A DNA stretch of 33,510 nt from Deltaproteobacteria bacterium (GCA_016930775.1 JAFGGB010000017.1:1-33510); one strand, 5' to 3'; positions 26,267 to 33,415 are shown, counted from the stretch's first letter. Numbers and translations: made by a program. Notes: generated from the sequence alone by a model not told the origin.

Positions 26267-28262
26267 TCCCTGCCTCCTCGGGCGATTTTACCACACCAAG
26301 AAGGGGGGGCAGTGAAATTTTGAAGGTCGTACCTTTTCCGGGCTCGCTTTCCACATCAATGATTCCGTTGTGCTGCCGGATAATGCCATAGGCGATAGAT
26401 AGACCCAGCCCAGTCCCCTTGCCCGGATCTTTCGTTGTAAAGAACGGCTCGAATATTCGCGCAAGGTATGTCCTGTCGATCCCCTTGCCCGTATCGGAAA
26501 TCGATATATTTACGGTCTTCGCACTCGTCAGGCGCGTGGCAATGGAAAGGATGCCTTTGCCGTCCATCGCATCGGCGGCGTTCACGAAAAGGTTCAGAAA
26601 AACCTCCTCAAGTCTCGACAGGTCTCCTCGTATAGGTGGAAGGTCTTTGGCAAAGACCGTTTTTATTTCAATGCCGAAGAAAAACGACTGGTCTTTTACC
26701 AGGTTGAGGGACTTAATGATGATTTCGTTGATATCGCAGGACTCGAAGTTGCCCGAGGGAGTCCTCGCAAAGTCCAGGAGGTTCTCAACTATTTTCTTGC
26801 TCCGCTCCGTCTGGTAGACAATCTTTTCGAGGTTCGCCCGCACCGGGTCTCCCTCGGGCAATTCCTCCAGAATGAGATTGCTGTAAAGCAGTATGCCTCC
26901 CAAAGGATTGTTGATCTCATGAGCCACGCCTGCGGCCATCTGGCCAAGGGCGGCAAGCCTCTCGGTTCGGGCAAGTCTCATGAAGGCCTCCTGGAGACGG
27001 TCGTCCCGCTCCTTGAGCGATCGCGTCATGTTGTTGAAGGCCTCATCGAGCATGCCGTATCCCAGGAATTGCTCATGGGAGAGACGATAATCAAGGTTCC
27101 CCGCAGCGATCGCCTCCGTGGCTTCCTTCAGCATTCTGATGCGGGAAATGATGCTGTTCCCGATGCCGACCGATATAATGAAGGCGAAAACCATGCCGAG
27201 AAAGGTAATTCCAAGGAAAATCCAGAGGGTCCGCCGTTTAATGTCCCTGTATTTCGCCTCCAGCATTCCCGTATAGAGCATGCCGACGATTTTTTTATCA
27301 ATGTCATAGAGGGGAGTGTAGGCGCTGATGTACCAGTCGTTCACCACAAAAGCCCTGTCGATCCAATCCTTGCCTTCCTTGATCACGTGATCGTAGACCT
27401 CCCGGGAAACGATCGTGCCGACAGCTCTCGACCCTTCCGAGGTTATTACATTTGTGGAAATTCGAACGCCTCCCAGAAAAATTGTTGCATAACCCATTGA
27501 CCGGTCGCGATATATTTCGTTGTGATAGACTGTTTCCGTGATCTTGTCCACGATATAGTAATTCCTGTTCAGCAGAACCCCCCCGATCAACGCCCCCCGA
27601 ATCTCCTGATTCTCGCCGATGATGGGATAGACAACGGTCAGCACGAGGCCGGCATTGAGATCTTGTTCTTTCACATCGGCCGATTGAGGAGTCTTCACGA
27701 TGGGAATGGCCACCCGGTCTCTCAATATCGGGTTTTCCCGGAGAATGGCCTCGAGCGAAAGGAGTTCAGTGGAAGTTATAAGACGCTTCGTCTTCAAACA
27801 CTGTTGAACCGCCGGCATGTGGGCAAGACTGTCGCCATTCAGCTTAGGATTGAGCACCCGGTAGAGAACGGTTCCCTTGCCGTCGACCACCGCCAGCATG
27901 TCTATCCGCATAAATTCAAAATACTGCTGGTGGCTGTAGACAAGCTGAAAAAGGTCTTCGAGCGTTTTGAGGCTGTGAAGAGTCTGAACGCCGATCGCTT
28001 CATCGAGTTTTGTGTTCAGGGCGGCGAATCTGATTTGCGCGGCGAGTCGTTCAAGGCTGTGACTGTAGATGAACCGCGAGGCGTTCAAATCCTGTTGGAC
28101 CCGCCGTTGGACTTCGGCGATGGTGCTGTCGTTGATGATGCGGATGCCTACAAGGGTGGCGATAATGCCGGTGAGAACCGTGGCAATGATGAAACCGGCC
28201 ACAAGACGAGCCTGGAGATTCAACCCGTATCCGAAATGGAACAGCCGCGCAAGCTTTCCCAT
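26259..28262 (-). CDS. Membrane sensor histidine kinase with extracytoplasmic Cache-like domain
   Basis: A 667-residue membrane sensor. TM1 ('LVAGFIIATVLTGIIATLVG') is near residues 20-42. It is followed by a large periplasmic region of about 300 residues that looks like a double Cache sensor ('GYATIFLGGVRISTNVI', 'VVNDWYISAYTPLYDIDKK', 'VGMLYTGMLEAKY'). TM2 is near 345-368 ('FLGITFLGMVFAFIISVG'). Then come HAMP ('KEATEAIAAGNLDYRL'), HisKA with the His in 'AAGVAHEINNPLGGILL', and HATPase ('NLFVNAADAMDGKG', 'DTGKGI', 'GTGLGLSIAYG'). Cache domains bind small metabolites such as organic acids; the ligand here is unknown. The ATG at 28262 has GAGAGGGG upstream. It is coupled to the NtrC-type regulator. 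Confidence 0.93.
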   Translation of the reverse strand: MGKLARLFHFGYGLNLQARLVAGFIIATVLTGIIATLVGIRIINDSTIAEVQRRVQQDLNASRFIYSHSLERLAAQIRFAALNTKLDEAIGVQTLHSLKTLEDLFQLVYSHQQYFEFMRIDMLAVVDGKGTVLYRVLNPKLNGDSLAHMPAVQQCLKTKRLITSTELLSLEAILRENPILRDRVAIPIVKTPQSADVKEQDLNAGLVLTVVYPIIGENQEIRGALIGGVLLNRNYYIVDKITETVYHNEIYRDRSMGYATIFLGGVRISTNVITSEGSRAVGTIVSREVYDHVIKEGKDWIDRAFVVNDWYISAYTPLYDIDKKIVGMLYTGMLEAKYRDIKRRTLWIFLGITFLGMVFAFIISVGIGNSIISRIRMLKEATEAIAAGNLDYRLSHEQFLGYGMLDEAFNNMTRSLKERDDRLQEAFMRLARTERLAALGQMAAGVAHEINNPLGGILLYSNLILEELPEGDPVRANLEKIVYQTERSKKIVENLLDFARTPSGNFESCDINEIIIKSLNLVKDQSFFFGIEIKTVFAKDLPPIRGDLSRLEEVFLNLFVNAADAMDGKGILSIATRLTSAKTVNISISDTGKGIDRTYLARIFEPFFTTKDPGKGTGLGLSIAYGIIRQHNGIIDVESEPGKGTTFKISLPPLLGVVKSPEEAGNV

Positions 28263-28293
28263 AGACACCCCTCTCGCGCTCCTTATATGTAAT

Positions 28294-28323
28294 TGTATAA
28301 CACCTGTAGATCAGGAGAATCAA
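28294..28323 (-). promoter_or_regulatory. Possible promoter for the kinase/NtrC operon
   Basis: On the minus strand TTGATT (28318-28323) is followed after 18 bp by TATACA (28294-28299), each four of six to consensus, 32 bp before the kinase ATG. It would separate the signalling genes from the formate dehydrogenase operon upstream. Confidence 0.35.
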
Positions 28324-28358
28324 TGACGCAATGCGATGGGACCTCTCCAGGGAGGGAC

Positions 28359-28384
28359 CGGGCGCGGTTGCGGAACCGCGCCCG
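28359..28384. repeat. 11-bp GC-rich hairpin downstream of the receiver gene
   Basis: CGGGCGCGGTT (28359-28369) and AACCGCGCCCG (28374-28384) form an exact 11-bp stem with the tetraloop GCGG. It begins 6 bp after the stop codon of the minus-strand receiver gene. Neither side has a T-run, so it is better seen as an mRNA 3' stabiliser, a factor-assisted terminator or an extragenic palindrome. Confidence 0.5.
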
Positions 28385-28390
28385 TGGGGG

Positions 28391-28795
28391 TCAGGAATTC
28401 CTGCCGATGAGTTTATTCACTCGATTTAGCAGATCAGCCACGGGAATAGGTTTCGATACATAATCATCGGCTTGAAGATATTCGCCATCGGTTGCCGGAG
28501 AAAACTTGAATCCCGTCTTGTCCGTCACGGCCGTTACCATGAGCACGGGGATCTTTTTACAGGCTTCATCGTGTTTCAGGTCGTAACAGAGTTCAAAGCC
28601 GTCTGTGTGTCGTTCCATCATGACATCGAGGATTATAAGATCAGGGTGCTCTTTCTCAATGGCCGTTCTGCCGTCGCTGATGTTAACGGCATGTTCTACC
28701 CGATAACCGTTGCTCTCGAGTACGATCTTAAGGGCATTCCCATAATCGAGATCATCGTCGATAATCAATATTCTCTGTTTCGCTTTGTCGGCCAT
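28391..28795 (-). CDS. Single-domain response regulator within the formate dehydrogenase operon
   Basis: A 134-residue stand-alone receiver: acidic pocket 'ILIIDDDLDYG', phosphoacceptor Asp in 'LIILDVMMERHTDGFEL', and Lys in 'DDYVSKPIPVADLL'. It has no DNA-binding domain. I chose the ATG at 28795, preceded by GGGAGG, over an open frame running further upstream without conserved sequence. It lies 44 bp after the beta-subunit gene of the formate dehydrogenase, so it is probably cotranscribed. A hairpin and a possible promoter separate it from the sensor kinase gene. Confidence 0.92.
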   Translation of the reverse strand: MADKAKQRILIIDDDLDYGNALKIVLESNGYRVEHAVNISDGRTAIEKEHPDLIILDVMMERHTDGFELCYDLKHDEACKKIPVLMVTAVTDKTGFKFSPATDGEYLQADDYVSKPIPVADLLNRVNKLIGRNS

Positions 28796-28839
28796 GCATA
28801 CCTCCCACAGGACTGGCAATTCAATTCCGCCTTGTAAAA

Positions 28840-29859
28840 CTATTTCGACTGAACGATGGCCCTCGCAACTTCCAGCGTCCCGATATGAACGGGGCAGTAA
28901 TCGGAACAGCGGCCGCAACCTACGCAGCCGCAGAGAGCTTCCTGAATGTCCGTTTCATTGAAATACCGTAATTTGTGTTCATGCCGCCGTTTAAGCCTCA
29001 GAGCCTGACTGCCCCGGGGATTATGGCCCGAGGCCTCGCGGGTAAATCCTCCGAAGAGGCAGGCATCCCAGGTGCGGATCCTCTGTCCCGAACCTTCCCC
29101 TCGCACCTGGTCGTAAACATTGAAGCAGGTGCAAGTGGGACATACAAAGGCGCAGCCGCCGCAGACAATGCACTTTGAACCAAAGCGGTTCCAAAAGTCG
29201 TCGCCGACGCCGTCGTCCTGCAGCATCGTCATGGATTGCTTAACTTCATGTACGACAGGTATTGCAGCGGCGGCTTTCTCACGGAAATCCTCTATCTTCC
29301 GCAAGATTTCAGAATCTGTAATATCTATGAACTGCTCTCCCGAGGAAAGCTCTGCGCCTCGTTCGCTGCCCGTCTCCACAAAAAAAAGATCGCCGAGATC
29401 GTAAAACTGAAGATCGAAGCCTCGTCGCAACCAGGGCCCCGTTGAGGCAGTGGTGCAGAAACAGGTTTCATTCTGAGGTCCCTCGCAGGCCATCACGACT
29501 ATGGCAAGGTCTTCAAAGCGGGATCGGTAATATATATCCTCTTTGTCCCTGGTCATGAAGCTGGCCGACTGGAGAATTGCCATCGCATCGCAGGAACGGA
29601 CGCCGAAGAGGAGCGTCGCTCCCTTTGCAGGGGTTTCCCGGTAGGCGCCTTCCTCGACGTTGAAGGTGACTTCGCTCTGAGGCAACAGGATTCCCTTGGG
29701 CGATAATGAAGGCTTGCCGAATTCCAGGGTGAATCGATCGCTGTCAAGCCTGTCGACGACGATGTCGCCCTGCTCCCGCCGCAGCGGCGCCAGGACGGAG
29801 TACAGACCCCTCCAGCCCTCGAGAACTGAAAGAAGATCCTTCTTCGCAAGCCCTTTCAT
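28840..29859 (-). CDS. Formate dehydrogenase-associated 4Fe-4S subunit (sulfhydrogenase beta/AsrA-like)
   Basis: A 339-residue electron-transfer subunit with two C-terminal ferredoxin-type clusters: Cys 230/233/236/240 ('CIVCGGCAFVCPTC') and Cys 312/315/318/322 ('CVGCGRCSDYCPV'). The N-terminal part has 'LLFGVRSCDAMAILQ' and 'CEGPQNETCFCTTAS', which are features of the beta subunits of archaeal sulfhydrogenase and of anaerobic sulfite reductase subunit A. It lacks a signal peptide and is cytoplasmic. The ATG at 29859 has AGGAGG 5 nt upstream and overlaps the stop codon of the alpha subunit (ATGA), so translation is coupled. It would pass electrons between the alpha subunit and the flavoprotein at 31894-32736. 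Confidence 0.88.
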   Translation of the reverse strand: MKGLAKKDLLSVLEGWRGLYSVLAPLRREQGDIVVDRLDSDRFTLEFGKPSLSPKGILLPQSEVTFNVEEGAYRETPAKGATLLFGVRSCDAMAILQSASFMTRDKEDIYYRSRFEDLAIVVMACEGPQNETCFCTTASTGPWLRRGFDLQFYDLGDLFFVETGSERGAELSSGEQFIDITDSEILRKIEDFREKAAAAIPVVHEVKQSMTMLQDDGVGDDFWNRFGSKCIVCGGCAFVCPTCTCFNVYDQVRGEGSGQRIRTWDACLFGGFTREASGHNPRGSQALRLKRRHEHKLRYFNETDIQEALCGCVGCGRCSDYCPVHIGTLEVARAIVQSK

Positions 29860-31892
29860 GCTATCCTCCTGATCTTGACGGCACACCCCTTGAACTCCGG
29901 AATCTTAGACACGGGATCATGGACGGGATTGGTAAGAATGTTGACCGGCGCTTCGTGAAAATGGAAGGTTGTAAAAACGACCTTTTTAGGCACTCGACTC
30001 GTCACTTCGGCCCTTAAGCGGATGGCGCCTCTCCTTGACTGGATTTCCGCCATTTCGGCATCCCTGATGCCGAGGCGTTTCGCGTCTTCGGGATTGATCT
30101 CGAAGGTCGGTCTCGGGGCTTCTCTCTCGAGCATGTTCGTCCGCCTCGTCATGGTGCCCGTGTGAAATTGGCAATAGATCCTTCCGGTCGTCAGCATAAA
30201 ATCGTATTCCTCGTCGGGCGGTTCCGCTACCGGTTTAAATTCACAGGGAAGAAATGTCCCAAGACCCTTGGTAAAACGGTCCTTATGGAGAAATGCCGTG
30301 CCGGGATGATCGCTGTTGGGGCACGGCCACTGGAGACCATCTCCCTTTTCAAGCCGTTCCTTCGTAATGCCCCCGTAGGAAGGCGTGACCGTGTTTATCT
30401 CCTTGAGAATCTCCCAGGACGAATCATAGTTCATGGAATAACCGGCGGCCGTGGCTACCCGGCAAATGATTTCCCAGTCAACCTTGGCCTCGCCGGGCGG
30501 TTTGACGGCGCAATGGGAAATCTGAACGCGCCGCTCGGTATTCGTGTATGTTCCCTCTTTCTCGGCGTAACATGCGGCGGGCAAAACCACATCGGCCAAG
30601 GCGGCCGTCTCAGATAGAAAGATGTCCTGTACGACGAGAAACTCCAGATTCGAAAGGGCAAGCTCCACCTGTGATCCGTCGGGATCGCTTAAAATAGGAT
30701 TCTCGCCCATGACATAGAGGGCCTTGAGATCCCCTGTCCGGGCTGCGGTCATCATGTCGGTAATCGTGAGCCCCACCTGATCGTCGAGGCCCTGGACCCC
30801 CCAAGCCTTTGAAAATTTATCCTTGACGGCGTCGTCATTCACCCTCTGATAACCGCTGTAAACATTGGGCAGACCGCCCATGTCGCAGGCGCCCTGGACG
30901 TTATTCTGTCCTCGCAAAGGGTTGACGCCTGTCCCTGCCCGCCCGAGATGACCGGTCAGCATGGCGAGATTGGCGCAGGTCTTAACGTTGTCGGTTCCTG
31001 TAGCATGCTGGGTGATCCCCATGGCATAGACGAGCATTGCCTTGTCGGCGCCCGCGTAACGCCTTGCTGCCTCCTCAAGGTCTGCTGCCCTGATGCCGGA
31101 GATCTTCTCAACCACCTGGGGCGTGTACTTCGCCACGGTCTCTTTCAATTGTTCGAATCCTTCAGTTCTTGTCGCTACAAAGGTTTCGTCGTACAGGACC
31201 TCGTTAATTATGACGTTCATCATCCCGTTCATTACAGCCACATCGGTGCCGATGTTTTGACGGAGGAAAAGGGAGGCGTAGGAGACCAGAGGAATCTCCC
31301 TGGGATCCGCAACGATAAGCGTTGCACCCCCTTCCACGGCGTTAATGATTCGGGCGCCTATAAGGGGATGCTGTGCGGTGGTGTTCGAACCGATGACGAA
31401 GAAGAGATCTGCGCCTTCGAACTCGCCGATGGAATTCGTCATAGCGCCGGAACCGAAAGCGGCGGCCAGACCGGCCACGGTGGAGCTGTGTCAGAGCCGG
31501 GCGCAGTGATCGACGGAATTTGTTTTGAAGGCCGCCCGGGCCATTTTCATGAAAAGATAGTTCTCTTCGTTTGTCACCTTTGCGGAACTCAGGAACCCAA
31601 GCGATCGGGGACCCGAGCGGGACCCGATATCCGAAAGTCGAGTCGCCACTGTCGTTATGGCCTCATCCCAGGAAGTCTCCACGAGGGTCCCCTGCTTACG
31701 GATCAGAGGTTTCACAAGTCTATCGGGCGAATTGACAAAATCAAAGGCGTTCCAACCTTTTGCGCAGAGCATCCCTTTGTTCACGGGATTGCCGGCACTG
31801 GGTTCCACTCCTATGACGCGGTCGCCCTCGGTCAAGATATAGAAGGAACAACCGCAACCGCAAAAGGGGCAGATCGATCGGGTCCGCGACAT
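29856..31892 (-). CDS. fdhA: Formate dehydrogenase catalytic subunit, molybdopterin selenoprotein (UGA = Sec134)
   Basis: Cytoplasmic formate dehydrogenase alpha subunit, 678 residues when the in-frame TGA at 31491-31493 is read as selenocysteine. The first part has the 4Fe-4S site Cys8/11/15/43 ('CPFCGCGC', 'GMLCAKGW', with the conserved Lys45). The active site is 'DHCARL-Sec-HSSTVAGLA', with the conserved His just after Sec, as in E. coli FdhH (Sec140-His141). Molybdopterin-binding segments follow: 'LFFVIGSNTTAQHPLIGARI', 'HATGTDNVKTCANLAMLTGH' and the C-terminal 'TGRIYCQFHTGTMTRR'. The sequence reads cleanly on both sides of the TGA in one frame, and a SECIS-like hairpin follows. The ATG at 31892 follows GGAGG and lies just after the gamma-subunit stop codon. 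Mo versus W cannot be decided. Confidence 0.94.
31450..31493 (-). promoter_or_regulatory. SECIS element and selenocysteine codon in fdhA
   Basis: The UGA at 31491-31493 is followed, 12 nt later, by the stem GUGGCC (31473-31478) / GGCCGC (31462-31467) around the loop GGUCU (31468-31472). The codons GGU CUG are the seventh and eighth after UGA, the same place as in E. coli fdhF, whose SECIS loop has the same GGUCU needed by SelB. The stem has six pairs with one G-U. Confidence 0.85.
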
Positions 31893-31893
31893 A

Positions 31894-32736
31894 TCAGATT
31901 GCCTCCTTGATCAGTTCTATTTCTCTATAGGGAAAAACCGGGCCGTCGGTGCAGCAGTACTTGTCGCCGATAGCGCAGTGCCCGCACTTGCCTACTCCGC
32001 ATTTCATCATTCGTTCGAGGGACATGTAAATATGCTCCTTGGGAAAGCCCAGTTTCAGGAGGCGCTCCAGGACAAAGCGGTACATAATGGGGGGGCCGCA
32101 CAGAACGGCGTAGGTCTCCTGGGGAGAGAGAGCGGTCCTGTCAAAAAGGCCCGTGACGACGCCAACATACTGTTTCCAGATCCCTTCCTCATCACGGTCT
32201 ACACTGTAGAGATATCTTATATCATCCCTGTCGTAGAAACTAAGGAGTTCATATTTAAAGAGGACATTCTCGGGATTGTTCGTGCCGTACATGAGGATAA
32301 TCTCATCAAATTCACTGCGGCGGTCAAGGACGTAGAGGAGAAGCGACCGTAGGGGCGCCAGACCCAGTCCCCCGGCCACGAGAAGAAGCTTCTTGCCCCT
32401 GAGAACATCCAGCGGGAATCCTCTGCCGTAGGGACCGCGTATATGAATTGCGGCGCCCTTCTCGAGGTCAAAGAGGGCATTTGTCACAGATCCCGCCCGC
32501 CTGACGCAGAGTTCGAGATGCTCGGAGCGCGTGGGCGGCGACGATATGCTGATCGGGGCCTCGCCTACCCCAAAGATAGAAACTTCCACAAACTGTCCCG
32601 GCTGATGTCCGAAGGCATCCCACGTCCCTCCGTCTTCCAGCTTCAGTTGAAATAGTCGGTGTTCCTTGATCTGGGGCAACGACCTGACAATCGACACGGG
32701 ACGAAGCTGATAGATGTTCTCGGCGGTTGTACCCAT
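31894..32736 (-). CDS. FAD/NAD(P)-binding [2Fe-2S] electron-transfer subunit (sulfhydrogenase gamma/DHOD-B-like)
   Basis: A 280-residue flavoprotein of the ferredoxin-reductase family and first gene of the formate dehydrogenase operon. It has an FAD-binding beta barrel at about 5-95 ('GQFVEVSIFGVGEAPISISS'), an NAD(P)-binding domain at about 100-220 ('LLLVAGGLGLAPLRSLL', 'AVLCGPPIMYRFVLERL'), and a C-terminal [2Fe-2S] site with Cys 246/251/254 and 261-262 ('KCGVGKCGHCAIGDKYCC'). With the two Fe-S subunits it would connect formate oxidation to NAD(P)+, or run the reverse reaction. The ATG at 32736 follows AAGGAG; an upstream alternative (32769) lacks one. It lies 39 bp from the sigma-54 promoter -12 element. 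Confidence 0.9.
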   Translation of the reverse strand: MGTTAENIYQLRPVSIVRSLPQIKEHRLFQLKLEDGGTWDAFGHQPGQFVEVSIFGVGEAPISISSPPTRSEHLELCVRRAGSVTNALFDLEKGAAIHIRGPYGRGFPLDVLRGKKLLLVAGGLGLAPLRSLLLYVLDRRSEFDEIILMYGTNNPENVLFKYELLSFYDRDDIRYLYSVDRDEEGIWKQYVGVVTGLFDRTALSPQETYAVLCGPPIMYRFVLERLLKLGFPKEHIYMSLERMMKCGVGKCGHCAIGDKYCCTDGPVFPYREIELIKEAI

Positions 32737-32773
32737 GCACGTTCTCCTTGCAGTCGATCTTCTGGTCATATTA

Positions 32774-32792
32774 AAGCAAATTTGGTACCAAC
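32774..32792 (-). promoter_or_regulatory. Sigma-54 (RpoN) promoter for the formate dehydrogenase operon
   Basis: The minus strand reads TTGGTACC-AAAT-TTGCTTT: a -24 element TGGTAC (consensus TGGCAC) and a -12 element TTGC with exactly GG-N10-GC spacing (GG at 32789-32788, GC at 32777-32776). Transcription should begin near 32765, 29 nt before the ATG. No competing sigma-70 boxes were seen here. Confidence 0.8.
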
Positions 32793-32800
32793 ATTCAAAA

Positions 32801-32838
32801 TGCCGTATTTGTTGATATTAATAATATCCATGACGGCA
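32801..32838. promoter_or_regulatory. Nested dyads upstream of the sigma-54 promoter
   Basis: An outer inverted repeat TGCCGT (32801-32806) / ACGGCA (32833-32838) encloses an inner exact repeat GATATT-AAT-AATATC (32814-32828). It begins 11 bp upstream of the -24 element. An IHF-like sequence (TATCAACAAATAC, one mismatch) overlaps it at 32805-32817. This is a candidate activator or co-regulator site. Confidence 0.45.
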
Positions 32839-32863
32839 AACCGGGAATGCTTTCGGGGAGCCT

Positions 32864-32881
32864 TACCCCACCAAAGGGGCA
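32864..32881. promoter_or_regulatory. Candidate upstream activator site, TACCCC-N6-GGGGCA
   Basis: A near-exact inverted repeat (four C and four G in the core plus T/A ends) is centred about 108 bp upstream of the predicted sigma-54 start. This is the usual distance for an NtrC-type enhancer. Only one clear copy is seen. Confidence 0.35.
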
Positions 32882-32927
32882 ATCCTCCCCCGCCTGAAAG
32901 CAACAGATAAACTGTTTGAAAGGGGTT

Positions 32928-33146
32928 TTACTTCTTGGGATTCGAGCCTTTGAGCCAGGGTCTCGTATTGTCGAGAAGGTATTCCGATGTATTATCCAAC
33001 ATACAGTCTTGACAGAGGTGAACCATCATCATGGTGGAAATCTGTCTGACTATGAAGAAATGCTGAGAATTTGCGCTGCAAAGGAAACAATGATCGTTGA
33101 CGTCTTTTTCATGAAACCGATAGCTGGCGTCGTCGTCGTATTTCAT
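32928..33146 (-). CDS. Small CxxC/CxxC protein, putative zinc ribbon
   Basis: A 72-residue frame starting at ATG 33146. It has two CxxC pairs 24 residues apart: Cys20/23 in 'NDHCFLCSANS' and Cys45/48 in 'VHLCQDCMLDN', the spacing of a zinc ribbon or of a small metal or Fe-S binding protein. Codon choice resembles that of the neighbouring genes. A plausible promoter lies about 65 bp upstream (33210-33239). Against it, no Shine-Dalgarno sequence is seen 5-10 nt before the ATG, and I know no family. It is upstream of, and on the same strand as, the formate dehydrogenase operon. An overlapping plus-strand frame looks less like protein. Confidence 0.45.
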   Translation of the reverse strand: MKYDDDASYRFHEKDVNDHCFLCSANSQHFFIVRQISTMMMVHLCQDCMLDNTSEYLLDNTRPWLKGSNPKK

Positions 33147-33209
33147 TCTGTGCGGGCTCGTTTCTCCGACGGTCGGCGTCGCCGCCGGAATAACTTTCTC
33201 AGGAATAAA

Positions 33210-33239
33210 TATATAGCATGGATAAAGAACTATTGGCAA
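33210..33239 (-). promoter_or_regulatory. Possible sigma-70 promoter for the small CxxC protein
   Basis: On the minus strand TTGCCA (33234-33239, five of six) is followed after 18 bp by TATATA (33210-33215, four of six). The start would be near 33203, 57 nt before the ATG at 33146. Confidence 0.4.
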
Positions 33240-33317
33240 TCGGATCGTTCAGAAACTGTTCATCTCCGCGATACAACCGAACTGCCTTTCGGCCCGCCGT
33301 TGCATCCCAATGGCGGA

Positions 33318-33346
33318 TTGTCAGGCACGGACAAAAATGATACAGT
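33318..33346 (+). promoter_or_regulatory. Predicted promoter for the korA-like gene
   Basis: TTGTCA (33318-33323, five of six), a 17-bp spacer and TACAGT (33341-33346, four of six), about 70 bp before the ATG at 33416. An exact 7-bp inverted repeat, CAGGCAC (33322-33328) / GTGCCTG (33345-33351), covers the spacer and both boxes. A second palindrome, CGGGT-A-ACCCG, follows at 33363-33373. Confidence 0.5.
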
Positions 33347-33351
33347 GCCTG
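33322..33351. promoter_or_regulatory. Inverted repeat (possible operator) over the korA-like promoter
   Basis: Perfect arms CAGGCAC and GTGCCTG are separated by 16 bp, which places them about two helical turns apart on one face of the DNA. A repressor dimer bound here would block RNA polymerase. No regulator gene for it is in the window. Confidence 0.4.
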
Positions 33352-33415
33352 CTCTTCTTGACCGGGTAACCCGAGACGCGAAGAAAATTTTTATAGGGAA
33401 CGCGGAGGACAACTG

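Noticed and set aside
29856-31892. Formate dehydrogenase alpha subunit read as two separate genes or a pseudogene split at 31491
   Set aside because: The break is a UGA exactly at the catalytic Sec/Cys position, the frame is unchanged, and a SECIS-like hairpin follows.
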